Positions 44,341-55,184 of a stretch of DNA of 64,000 bases are shown here, piece by piece. The position numbers and the translations under genes were made by a program. Position 1 is the first letter of the stretch. Every line of letters begins with the position of its first letter. This stretch comes from Cristatella mucedo (taxonomy: Eukaryota > Bryozoa > Phylactolaemata > Cristatellidae): positions 2,162,501 through 2,226,500 of the forward strand of contig WPIO01000027.1 in the NCBI GenBank assembly GCA_009760855.2, given 5' to 3'. The notes beneath the pieces are model-generated. The model searched no databases. It saw nothing but the letters and a program-made list of their open reading frames with translations, and was not told where the DNA came from.

Positions 44341-45814
44341 CCAAGTCTGAGCGATGCACAGAGCCTAACATCGACGACAAGATGAAAATTAGATAGATGG
44401 TAGATGCTCTACAAAATCCACTGAAAATAGCAGACAGATTAGAGTAGGGAAAGTTACCGTGCAACGCATAGCCAACAAGGATGCAGAAATAGCTGGTGAT
44501 TTTTACAATGACGAAGGAAATAGACAAATGGAATTTACTTTTACTAACGGCATATCTTACGGTTCGTACGAATTAAATAGAAGCACTAAATTCGCACGTT
44601 TCTTCCTTCTACCTGCCCATTCTTAAAATTCTACAGAAAAGTAAAGGTATTTTAAGGAAAGAAATTATAAATGCCCTCGTATGGCCATTGCTCAGAGACT
44701 GCACTGTGGGGAAGGTACCTGCTATTGGTTCCTTTCTTTTATATTTAAAACTTCTATAAAGAGATTTAATTATTCTCTTAGAACGCTGCAGTAATGGCTT
44801 ACTATTAGTATTCTTTCATTGACATGTGAGAACTTTGGCTGCTATTTCCGAGATTTGTGAACTATTAGACACGTTAAACATGGAGAAAACTGGTTTAATT
44901 TTAAGGCAACTAAGTGCGCGGCGTAGCGCGTACGAGGAAGCGTCGCAATTCGTGAAAAGGAAGCGCAGCAGAGAATGACGGTGGCACTCTGCACTCCCCT
45001 TAAAGCTGAGGACATTGAGCCGCTTGTGAAAGGGCTATCCATAAAGAGCACATTCAAAACAGAATATTAATCTGGGACAGCTATTTGAAACGTTTGGTTT
45101 ACGCCAAACCATGGATGACTTCCAAGTAATTTAGAGGGCTTGCAATAATTTTACGGGGGAAAAGCGCCAACATTCCAGTAGACTTACGGTTAATGCCCAG
45201 CCCCTAAACAATCGACTACTGGGGATGTCGCTCATGGACCTAGAATAATGTACTGCTAGTATTTCTACCGTGTGTCAGCCTACGGAATAAGTCGTAATTC
45301 AAGCAGTCAAGTTGCAGTACAGGAACAAGCAGCGCCTACACATTAGTAAAGCCATGAAAAACACAATTCCGTTTCCGAACCGAGCGTTCTCAGGGGGGTG
45401 TCAATGTACTAGGATCTCTCTACTAGCTTACCAACGCAGGGTCCGATATACAGACTGCTACCATTGGCAAATATTACGTTAATGTCAGATCATCATCGAC
45501 GACGAGTGGTATAGAGCAGAAAAGTCGGACATCTGCAGCTGAACTGGTAATTTCAGATCCTATCAAGAACTTATGCAGAGAGAGAGCCCTTTTGAAGCTT
45601 CCTTGCCAGAATAAGAAAGCGACATCGCCACACATGAGACTTCGATTGACTTTAAATGGTCATTTAAGAGCGTCGGTAGATGAAGTTTCAGAGACGTCGG
45701 CTAAATGAGATGCGCGACACACGTTCCATCCATCAGCCACGGTGCAGATAGCTGCAAAATGCTTAGATTATTTTCAGAAATTTGCATTACACTGTGGTTC
45801 AGAGAAATTTCTCA
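44341..45814. other. Unassigned stretch with a possible decayed coding block
   Basis: Around 44880-45720 the base usage looks coding-like: an ATG at about 44880 opens a basic, helix-like 33-residue frame (MEKTGLILRQLSARRSAYEE), and later frames contain segments such as LLAYQRRVRYTDCYHW. I cannot assign a family. It may be an old unrecognised mobile element or a pseudogene. Confidence 0.25.
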
Positions 45815-46270
45815 ACAGGCGAAGGGACCTAAAAGTGAGTGACAGAACCTTGAAGTGGATGCCCTGCTTGACTGGAAGCCAATGCAGGTCGGTGAGAAGC
45901 TTTATGATGTGACAACTGCGACGCTCACGACAGACAAGTCTAGCTGTGGAGTTTTGCACCAACTGTAAGCACCTGATTGCACAGGCCGCTAGACCAGCAA
46001 GCAGATAGTTACAGAAGTCAAGGGTGGGTTGTCACAAGTGCACGAACTTATTTGGATGCAATATCCCAGTGTTAACAAGCCCGAGTTGTAGTTATTTAGC
46101 TGACAGTAGGCAGCCTTGATAGCGGAGCTGATGTAATCATCTGGTGAAAGTTCGCCATTGAACTAGACATCTAGATTCCGGGTAGATGCATGAGGAAATG
46201 TGCTTTCAGAGCCATTTTTGAGCGTTAAGCTTTCCAGTTTCTCATTCACACTTGTTTGCCCATATGGGTA
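45815..46270 (-). mobile_element. LINE-B copy 10, RT C-terminal fragment
   Basis: The minus strand gives [38 protein letters not shown] and, further right, the diverged post-palm region. Both ends are truncated. Confidence 0.8.
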
Positions 46271-46282
46271 AGTTTATATAGC

Positions 46283-46735
46283 AGACTTTCAAAGCCCTTT
46301 ATTCTCTTGCTCCAGGCTCGGTCTGCATATCTAAACTCCACAATCAGGCTCCTATCGTAGTACATGCTTCTCTTACTTGAATCGTTGCGCCTCTAGCAAA
46401 CCTGAAAATCCTTTTTAGGCTGTGCTTTCAGTTCGAAGAATTTCGAAACTTGGAACTCATTAACGGCTGACATTAGCTCGTTCTCTTCCTTGACCACGCT
46501 TAAAAGAAGCTAGGAACCAGACGTCTCTCGCATGATTGGCTTCGTGTCAAATATCCCTTATGTTCTAATACGCACTTGCATATTGTGCATGTTATCCCTA
46601 GTCATTTGGTGGCATTTTTTGGTGGCATTCTCCTTTCCGGCATTCTTAATGTACCTAGAAAAAGATCTTGTTCTCATAAGGTGAAAAGATCTTGTTCTCA
46701 TAAGGTGAAAAGATCTTGTTCTCATAAGGTCCTGT
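46283..46735 (+). mobile_element. Old LINE 3' end, divergent
   Basis: It opens with FKALYSLAPG, matching [11 protein letters not shown] of LINE-B. It continues with decayed C-terminal residues and ends in GTACCTAGAAAAAGATCTTG, a diverged version of the LINE-B 3' stem-loop, which is locally triplicated. Confidence 0.55.
46658..46730. repeat. 24-bp tandem repeat, three copies, of a LINE 3' tail
   Basis: The unit GAAAAGATCTTGTTCTCATAAGGT occurs three times in a row, the first with one extra A. It corresponds to the AGAAAGAGATT...TTCTCTGAGGG part of the LINE-B terminal stem-loop. Confidence 0.9.
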
Positions 46736-47726
46736 GCGCATTTTTCAAGTTAAGCTGTCATTCGTACCATTAGTACGGCTGGAGCTTGTATTCAATTCTT
46801 TGCATTTTGACCACTCTCGTTTTCAATTGGGTGCATTCTTTTCATATATTTTTTCGTTCTGTTGTATTTGCGCACGACTCGTTACATATTACTTGCTTGA
46901 TGTCGTACTTGCCGGATATCGTACTAACCGGTGGCCATGAGTGCCTTCATGTTTTCTTTAGCTTGCTGAGCCCAGTTGCTTTTTCTGGCTTGATAGAGTG
47001 CATGTTACCAGCTTTTTAGCATTGACTGACTTACAGCGCTGTGCTTAGCGCCTGGATATATATACAGTTCCCTTAGATCTCTACACAAACGACGCCTTAT
47101 TGTTTCTATTCGTTTTGGAGCCTGTCTTAGAACATGGGTACAGTAGTGACCACACACCAGGCCTACCTCACGCAGTTTTCAAATAAGGCAACGGCATACA
47201 ATACTGCATCAGTTTGATTGCAGCCTCTGGCTAATCCTCAATCTGTCCGGGCTATTCTGAGCCAGCCACCAGGTGACCGGACTCCGCCGTTACCACAGCG
47301 CCTCCAGTCACAGGGTGACACTCGCATGCTCATTCAGTCGGTAGTCCGGACAGTGGGCGCCTTCAAGTTGTACACCCACGAACGGCTCGTGGACTTCACG
47401 AACTTTGGCTGCTCGCTAACCTGTCGCAACAGCTAAAAGCCAATATCTAAAAGCCGCGTTCAATGCTACCAGTTCGGCACCTGACTGACGACAGGCGACG
47501 TCCAGCTAGCTCCGTCGGCTGCCGCTGGATGTTGAAGGCATGCCGTCATCAGAGTGCCTATAGCCAGCACTGCCGCTCGCTGAGCTCGGCCAGAGGCGAC
47601 CAGCATACTGCTCCAGCACGCTCAGCCGCGCACGTCGTAGCAACCCATCGCGAACCCATCGCGAGCTCCCCCGGAATAGTTTTAAACGTTTAAGCGTCTA
47701 CCCTCCAGCCAGCTGTTCAGGCCGGA
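46736..47726. other. Unassigned intron stretch
   Basis: It is GC-rich at 47220-47690 with open frames but no recognisable domain or splice context. Confidence 0.35.
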
Positions 47727-47903
<177 letters not shown>

Positions 47904-48044
47904 GTGCACCAGCAGGCAGAGTCGATATTGGGAAGCCACGCCCCCTGACCTCACGATCGTAAGCGCGAACTCAAGACGCAAAGCATAAAGCGGAAGCTGC
48001 GTTAGCGGGCAAGCCTGTCGCAAAAGTAGCCATCCTAACTATAA

Positions 48045-48215
48045 GAAAGTACTAGCTTATTTAATAGCCTCTTTTGCATAGCGACAGAAGAGCCTTTACG
48101 GCTATCACCACCACTTTCAGCGGCAATACAGGATCGCCCACTGCAGGATTCAAATCCACGACCTCGGAATCGAGATGGTGAAAAGCAACCGCTTTACCCA
48201 GTGTGCCATCACGGC
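48045..48215 (-). mobile_element. SINE-1 copy
   Basis: The reverse complement carries the head (AGCCGTGATGGCACACTGGG), a B-box with one change (GGATTTGAATCC), the body and the end (GGCTATTAAATAAG). Confidence 0.85.
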
Positions 48216-50253
48216 TGGCTACTAAATCTGCTGGGACTACTCACATGCGTGCGCCTCCGCCAAGGCGGGCTTTCACCTTTAAAGGTTCCTTCTCGGCAGT
48301 GATTCATAACCACTCAAGAAAATTCATTAACACGGTTTCCTAAGACAAACTAATCTCTAAACAGCCGCTTTACGTAGACAGACTACAGGGCTCTAGCCTA
48401 TGACTACGTGACAGCGACGGTCCATCGAACACTGCCCTTAAAACAGTGCTCGGAGACTGGTTTGGCTCTAGAACCACGGGACGGCTCGGTGAAAGTGTCA
48501 CCATCATTTTCCAACTTCAAATTAAACACACACGTCAATTTAAATTTCTCTGCTGTTTATTCTGACTAAATGTGACCTACATAGTGCGAATATGTGTCGG
48601 TGTTCTTATTGGAAGTAAGTTATTTTCAAGTTATTTATTCTCCCTATCACACAAGCAACGTTTTGGCCATTAACGTACTTTTTTATACTTCTGATACGTA
48701 ATCAATTTTGTGAGCTAATCCTTACTTCACAAATATATAAATTGTATTGCAAAATCGTACTGATTGCTTTGTTTTTATGGTGGCTTTATAATGGCTCAAC
48801 ACCTCTGTGCAAGGCTAAGTCGATGTCTAATAATGCAAAACTAAAGAAGAGATTGCTTTCCATGACAATAATGTTTTCTTGGAAGAAGCTTTTCAGTAGA
48901 ACCCTGCTCCAGAAGCATATTCCAGAAAGTAGCAGCTCATTAGGCTTTCTCAGTCCACTTGCAGTGGCAAACGGGAAGCTTTAATCCGTTGTGACCAAAT
49001 GATCAAGGTAGTTAGCAGATTCGAAATGCCGAGACCGGCTAGTTAGGAAGAGTTTAGGAAAGGAGCTGCTAGAAACCGGATTTCTGTCAGCAACGAGGTG
49101 GCCAATTCCAACTTTATGCGCTCGTCCATCAGTAGCCGCAGTTCCAATAAAGGTCAATCAGTGGCTTCAATTATTTCTTGGGTAGCCCGCTAAGGAGTGT
49201 AAATTATATACTGAGAAAATTTCAAAATCAGCCAATGATGAACCCGCCTGCAACGTCACGAAGCTCTTCAGTTTGTGCTGACAGCTGCAACAGTGTGAAA
49301 CCAGATAGCCAGAGAGCAGCTGCGTTTCTAGTAAAGCTGTATACAATTATGACACGATTTCCTGCGACTTTTGATGGAGCATTTCGAGATTTAAATAGGC
49401 CCCGTCGGAAGTCTGTGTCGTGACCTCCCTGTCCGTTGAGGTTCCATTTCTTCAGCCTTAGATTTATGGGATATGAATACATCGAGGTGTAAATATCAGA
49501 AAGGCTTTAGCTAGTAAGCTTCATTGCAGTGCAAGCCTTTCTAGGATCGAAAAAAGCGGTCGAGAGAGGTAGTGTATGTGTTTTTGCTGTTAAAGTTTTA
49601 CAGCTTGTTATGACATGCTAATCCCTGACCATTCGTGCATTTCAACACCAAGGTTGGTAACAAAGATGCTACTAACTGCACGTCTCTTAGCCCCATGACA
49701 GCATTTCTATATATTCGGGGCAGCGACCACCGACCACGCCCTCCAATCATCACCGACGACGAAGAAAAACGATCAGCTAATTCCACTCGATGAGCAACCG
49801 CCGAAGTCGTATAGAATAGACACTGCGGATTTTCGCTATAATGCTACAATAACTGCCGATCTTTACCCCCACATGAAAATCTTGAGGGCATTGCTCCCTG
49901 CATACACATTATGCGAGCCTTACCCCCCCCAGATGAAAATTAAGGCTCCGCCTGTGTACGAAGTTGACGCCACGCTGTGCGCTTAGCGTAAATTCGGACA
50001 CTTATAAGCTATTAAGCGTGTCCCAATACGTTTATTTGTTTTCACTTTCTCTTGCTGTAACGTGTCCGAAGTTTTCTTTTAAAGCTTTTGCTAATGATAA
50101 TGGCTATCAGAGCTCAGAGCAAAAGTCGCGAGTTTTTAAATTAAGACGAGGTTGCACGCTTCTGGTCATTTAGACCACCAGGTGTCCACACTCTAATACA
50201 GACACTATAATGCAGGTTAATTTGAATTTACATATTTATTTTTCTTGTTTTAG
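48216..50253. other. Intron upstream of the transmembrane exon
   Basis: Mostly unassigned. The stretch 48990-49490 could be a very old minus-strand LINE (an SLAGYPRNN segment resembles LAGLPKK), but it is too decayed to call. An 80-codon open frame at 48742 begins with a hydrophobic stretch but has no other support. Confidence 0.35.
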
Positions 50254-50660
50254 GTACTTCTGCTCCCCCAGCACTGAACCCTACGCTTGAGACCTGGGCC
50301 ATCGCGGCGATCATTGTGGCGGCCACTACTGCGGTCACTGTGCTTGCGGTAATCATCAGGTGGCGACGCAATAAAGGTAAGGCGAATCGAGAAAGGTGGT
50401 CAACTGCAAGCCGCCGACCGGGACCCTACAGGAGCAGCAGGAGTGGCGGCCAATTCGAAATGACCAACTCAGCGGCCGAAGGTTTTGGCTCGGGGGCCTC
50501 GACGCGTGCGCCCTCTGGATTTCCACGGCAATCAGATTCCAGGCCGTCGAGATCTAGAGGGAGCGATCGTGGCAGCGGAAGTGACCGAAAGAGAAACGGC
50601 GAGCATCGGAGCGAATGGAGAAATCCACGCCCACTCCATCGCGGGCGTTTGCAGAGCCAG
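50254..50660 (+). CDS. Exon of mucin-like gene: transmembrane segment and cytoplasmic tail
   Basis: After acceptor TCTTGTTTTAG the exon starts in phase 1, matching the SEA exon end (joined codon GGT). It encodes a short stalk TSAPPALNPTLETW, a hydrophobic helix AIAAIIVAATTAVTVLAVII, then RWRRNKG as stop-transfer and a basic, Ser/Arg-rich tail (GGQFEMTNSAAEGFGSG, SRPSRSRGSDRGSGSDRKRN) up to donor CAG|GTAAGT at 50661, phase 0. A second donor GTAAGG at 50377 would give a 123-nt symmetric phase-1 exon holding just the membrane segment, so alternative tails are possible. Its GC and CpG content is far above the intron. It anchors the mucin in the plasma membrane with its tail in the cytoplasm. Confidence 0.7.
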
Positions 50661-51850
50661 GTAAGTTCGCATACCTCGCGTACCCGAGAAGAACCCGGTG
50701 AATGCGGTGGAAGAAGAAGGTGGAGCGCGAAGCTTTACCTCGGACAAACTCGTCTCTCTCTCTCTCTCTACTGTGTATCGCTGGCGTAAGCCCTGCTAGT
50801 GAAACTTGCCTGCTCGCCTACGTCTTATGGCAAACCGAAGATGCGCTTCACTTTTCCCTAATATTTCCAGCTGGCAGCTCTCGTAGGCTCGCTCCAGAAG
50901 CCTGTCGCTCCGTCGGTAGATCATTGCATCCCTATCCGCGTTGTCTTTTCGACGCAGCTATCTCTTTCCCTCTCTATATATGATACCTGTATATCTACAC
51001 GTTTCTCCGAAAGCGAATGAGAACTAAGCAGAAGGTGAGCTGGATAGATCGAAAGCGCCCCCTCCCCCCCCCCCCCCCCAATCTGAGCGGCATTCAGGAG
51101 TGGGCAGCCAGCAACCTTCGCCTCACACAACGGATAAAAAGTGAGATCCGGATTGAATTAGAAGGACGCCATTAGAGGGATTAATTAAGGCACAATTAGA
51201 AGCAAATTTAAGCGGGAGCTTTTGTGCACAGATCGGCAATGGAAAGGTGTGACGCAGCGTAAACATTTTCGAAGTGGTTCCCGCAGTCCTTGAACCGCAG
51301 AGAGAAGCATCTATCGCCACCGCTCCTAAACACCTGTAGACAGTATAGTACGTAGCCAATCTCAAAATACAAAATAAACTTAAAAACGAATACACGAAGC
51401 GTCTCCTCAAGTTACCGTGCACGCCTGGCTCTGCGACTGTAGTGAATCTGAGAAAGCCCCTTGACCCACTAATTGCGCTTCGGCAAGCTTGTCCTTCGAT
51501 TTTGTTGCCAGCACAAACCCACGAAAAATCGCAAAAAATAAATAGAAAAACGTAAGACGTGTTCACACTACAACAATAAAAAAAATTTTACCAAATATAT
51601 TCTTGAAGCAATAATTAAAGAATAAAGACCTTTTCATTGCGAGAACATCTCCGCGTTGTTTAAATACTTTATTAAATAAAGCACTAATAAGACACCTGCT
51701 TCTTATTATTCGTAATTTAAGGTACCGTTTAACGTTCAATTGCAACTACGATAGTGCATGCTTTAGTTTCACATATACATTTTAAAAATAAATCCCTTGC
51801 TATTCTTGTACACAGCTCTTAAAATTGCTGTACCATCGTACTACATCACC
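50661..51850. other. Intron sequence
   Basis: It has a short (TC)n run near 50752-50769 and a poly-C run at 51065-51079. The region is GC-rich to about 51100 and AT-rich after. No gene is seen. Confidence 0.45.
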
Positions 51851-52012
51851 AAGCTGGTCTGGCGCAATGGTTAAGGTGGTCTCGCCTCGACCCAAGGTCA
51901 AGAGAAATGTATATGATGACCGAGTTCGTTGGCTCGAGCTCCATGACATATGCGAAGCACCTGAATAGAAATTTAAGTTCTCTTAGGGCACTATAGAAAT
52001 AAATTATTTTTA
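51851..52012 (+). mobile_element. SINE-2 copy
   Basis: Head AGCTGGTCTGGCGCAATGGT, internal promoter-like GGCTCGAGCTCC, then GAAGCACCTGAATAGAAATT and TCTCTTAGGGCACTATAG, the LINE-B-like stem-loop, and an AT-rich tail. Confidence 0.8.
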
Positions 52013-52244
52013 CTCAAAAACATTTTATAAGAAAGAACAAGAGGAGGCAACGGAAGCACATAGCCAGCTTGTGTAGTTGTGCTTATAGATTCACTCACTC
52101 GTGTACCCACGCTATTGGTCCGGAAAGAGGTCGTCTCCAACCGTCGTGAGAGCCACCGCTATTGCAAGGCAGCTCGCGACGGATTCTTAAGTGTCAGCTT
52201 CCGTGGGCCGTGTATTTCTATGCACTGCATGTGCGCACACCCGC

Positions 52245-52415
52245 ACCATGCACTAGAAATGCTAGTTGATTTCACAGCCTTATTTGCGATAGCGGAAGTG
52301 CCTTTCCGGCTGCCACTCAGCTTGTAGCTGCCTATAAAGAATCGTTCGCTGAAAGACTCAAACCCACGACCTGGGTCGCGAAGTGCGATCACCTTAAACC
52401 CATGGGCTCAGAAAC
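52245..52415 (-). mobile_element. SINE-1 copy, divergent
   Basis: The reverse complement gives GAGCCCATGGGTTTAAGGTG, GGTCGTGGGTTTGAGTC and AACGATTCTTTATAGGCAGC, ending AATAAGGCTGTGAAATCAAC. The order is as in SINE-1 with many changes. Confidence 0.65.
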
Positions 52416-53221
52416 AGGTTTGTAAGTAAAGAGTTTAAGCTGCTGAAATATCAAGTTTTTTCAACAGCGAAACAGACCTTTCTGACCCTGATACATGTAC
52501 AACGAAGATATTTAAGCTTAGCGTCAGCCGCGCTGACAGTCTAAAATTGTCAGCTACGTTTTCTATACGCTTGAGTCGTTGAGGATAATTATTAGTCCGG
52601 GGCGTCTTTTCTGAATCTTGCACTTAGCACACCACGCCCTCTTCGCTAGCCGTTGGCTGCAGAGCAGATGGCCGTGCTCACTGCTCCTCCTCACTGGCCA
52701 GCGTCAGCTCTTCACTTGACGCGCAGCTTGGTCGCGAACTCTGCTAGCCGCTCTCACACGGGGGAGGGGCGCAACAGCAGTTCTAACGTATCCTTTTTCC
52801 TTGCTGGCAATGCAGCGTAGAAGAGTCACATTCGGTGGTGCATGAAGTATAATATATTTTGCCTCGTTACACTGCAGTGAAGTGTCGGTTTTTTAAGCTT
52901 AAGCATTTTGAAAATTAAACGAATTATTAATTATTTCTCTATTGATATTATTTCTTCTTTCTCTTTGTCTCTCTCTCACTGTCTCTATCTAAGACAGACT
53001 ATTTAGTAGTCCATTTTAGTTCTTTCTTTCTTACAGGCTGTGTCTTTCCCAGCTATCCTTGTCTTTTTCTTAGCTCATTGGCGTACCTGACTTCGGAAGC
53101 ATAATTTCTTCACAACAATGCGCCTATCGTACAACATGCGCACAACATTTAACAACATACAACATTTAACAACATACAACATGCACAGCCAGCCTTTCAC
53201 AAAAATGCGCCTATTGTACAA
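52416..53221. other. Intron sequence with local duplication
   Basis: A 17-bp tandem (CAACATTTAACAACATA at 53143 and 53160) lies between two copies of ATGCGCCTAT[CT]GTACAACA (about 53119 and 53204), so a ~85-bp segment has been duplicated. No gene is seen. Confidence 0.6.
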
Positions 53222-53505
53222 CAACACACCTATTTAGGACAGCATTTAGTGGGTCCCTGTGATTTGTCCTTAATGTGCTCATGCGTGCTGACACAGTGCA
53301 TGCTGCCACTAACCACATTTGCATGCTGACCCTGTGCATGTCACCCCTAACCATGGTATTCTTTTTTTTTATTAAGCATGATATTACTCACCATTCAATT
53401 GCATTTCCCTTTGCAGCAAATGTAAAGCGCCTAGAGAGAGATTGAGTTCTCTGATGGCGCTTTATCAAGTGCATTATTATTATTATCATATTATTATTGT
53501 GTGCA
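53222..53505 (+). mobile_element. LINE-B copy 11, 3' UTR and tail
   Basis: It starts in the last RT codons (THLFRTAFSGSL equivalent) and contains the complete 3' UTR, stem-loop and (ATT)n. It is 5'-truncated and little diverged. Confidence 0.9.
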
Positions 53506-53773
53506 TAATCCTTAACATTCATATGCGAAGCAGTTTAACACACGCAATATAGTCATCAGTATTGCAGTGTACTTGCACATATTTTTGAACTCTTCTAGGA
53601 TATGAATGCACGCGCAGCGTGCACTTTTATTGCTTGTCCTTTGTTTCGCTGTCCTCCATAGTCTATCCTTCAATCGTCTTTCTTGGTCAATGTCGGATTC
53701 TATAACTTGGATTCAAGCATGCAATTTCTGGCCAGCACCTGCAGCACCGCTAACCGCTCAAATTTTGTTGCAG

Positions 53774-53818
53774 GAGAATGAGAGAGACCAGAAACCACGC
53801 CTCAGTCGCACTGAGCAG
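53774..53818 (+). CDS. 45-nt cytoplasmic exon of mucin-like gene (candidate)
   Basis: A strong acceptor TTTTGTTGCAG is followed by 15 codons, ENERDQKPRLSRTEQ, and a donor CAG|GTAATC at 53819. Phase 0 at both ends fits the phase-0 donor at 50661. The charged, polar peptide continues the basic cytoplasmic tail sensibly. The exon is short enough that chance cannot be excluded. No later exon or stop was identified before the window end. Confidence 0.4.
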
Positions 53819-54029
53819 GTAATCACGATACATTGCATTCAGGTCTTAAAATGGAAAGACTGATTTCTAGCGGCATGTAGAACCATCACGAAACAAAAAA
53901 TATATTAGTATAGCACCGAAAAGCCTGTTCGAGAATTCATGTTAGTGCTTTCATTTTAATTGAGTCAGTAAATATTCTCAAGCTCTGAACGATTGAAACA
54001 TTATAAAAAAAAAAGTATGTTCGTTTGAA

Positions 54030-54150
54030 TATTAAGGTGCTCGCCCCGACCGAGGTCTGGCTGAGATCGTGGGCTCGAGCCCCGAGGCTAATGCGAAGCG
54101 CCTGAATAGAGATCAAGTTCTCTTAGAGCGCTATCCGAATGAATTATATT
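54030..54150 (+). mobile_element. SINE-2 copy, 5'-truncated
   Basis: It starts inside the head at TTAAGGTGCTCGCC and keeps GGGCTCGAGCCCC, GAAGCGCCTGAATAGAGATC and TCTCTTAGAGCGCTAT with an AT-rich tail. Confidence 0.85.
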
Positions 54151-54205
54151 CGTTTAATGTGTAGGCGTGTGCGGTCGCTTTTGCGCGGCGCGCATGCGTG
54201 TTATA

Positions 54206-54730
54206 CCTCAAAGCTATGAAGACTAAACGGATGTTACGCAGGAGACTCTTTCTTCCCCGTTCTCGTAGCTAACGGCTTTCGGTATGTACACGTGTGCTCG
54301 GCGTTTTACGACCCAGGTTGCGGGTTTGAGTGGAGCAGTAGGCAATTTGTCATTTTGCAGTGCCAGTTGCACGTGGGGTAGCAGCTGCTAACGCTCTTCT
54401 GTCGCCATTAATGTTGACAGCATTGTCAACTGCCTAGAAAGATATTTAGTTCTCCATGGCCGCTACACCAGTGCACTATTATGATTATTACATGGGTGAG
54501 CTACGATGCTTCATCTAACGCAAAAAGAAAGGGATAAGTGAGTTAGAAGGACAGTCGATGGCATAGTCCCACTAGAAACACCAATGAGAAGAACTGGAAA
54601 TGAAGTACTATCTAAGTAAGTGCTATCGTAGGCAGCAGCAGAGAAGTCGCTGTGAAAGAATTTCTCGAGTGATACCGACTTCTAGGACCCTCATAGAATA
54701 AGCTCCGGCAGTAGGCAGTCTTGCAACTTT
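54206..54730 (-). mobile_element. LINE-A copy 4, 3' UTR, split by a SINE
   Basis: The left part (54206-54289) matches the LINE-A terminus (ACGGATGTTACGCAGGAGAC). The right part (from about 54505, CTTCATCTAACGCAAAAAGA) continues the same 3' UTR. A composite SINE sits between them. Confidence 0.65.
54290..54500 (+). mobile_element. Composite SINE: SINE-1-like body with LINE-B-type tail
   Basis: The promoter part CCCAGGTTGCGGGTTTGAG and the body (GCTGCTAACGCTCTTCTGTC) resemble SINE-1. The 3' end AACTGCCTAGAAAGATATTT...GTGCACTATTATGATTATTA is a LINE-B tail. Confidence 0.5.
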
Positions 54731-55184
54731 TAGTCTATGACCATTTTTGTCCGGTTTTAATTGCATCTGGTTATTTATCTGGCTCCAGTTTCTTGCGAAA
54801 AAAAAACTAATGGCTAGCGTCTAACTGCTTAGCGTTATAATCCGGATCGTGAAACAAATATGGCAAATCCCAGAACTTAGGAAACCGTTCCAATGTCTTA
54901 ACTAGCTTAAAAAATACCAATGTATGAATTCTCAAGCTCGGTGTCATCGAGCAGCCTCAATCCTCTGAGCAGATCACTGAACCAGCTTTAGTGACGTCAG
55001 CTTTGTGATGCTGAGCAGTCGTTTGCATTATATAGTTGTTAAATATTACAAGCACCAGTTAGACAGCGGGCAGCATTGTGACTAGTGCAATCTAGCCACA
55101 ATTTTTGCACAACATTCGGCATGAGGCATATAGCGGTGGGGCGGGGCGGCTTTGGTGCTGGATCTGCGAAACCGTACAGAATAA
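54731..55184. other. Unassigned spacer
   Basis: No gene or known repeat recognised. Confidence 0.35.

Noticed and set aside
47218-47693. GC-rich overlapping open frames
   Set aside because: No domain, no convincing acceptor or donor, and equal openness in two frames.
48742-48984. 80-codon frame with a hydrophobic N terminus
   Set aside because: AT-rich context, no splice sites, no similarity recognised. Likely chance.
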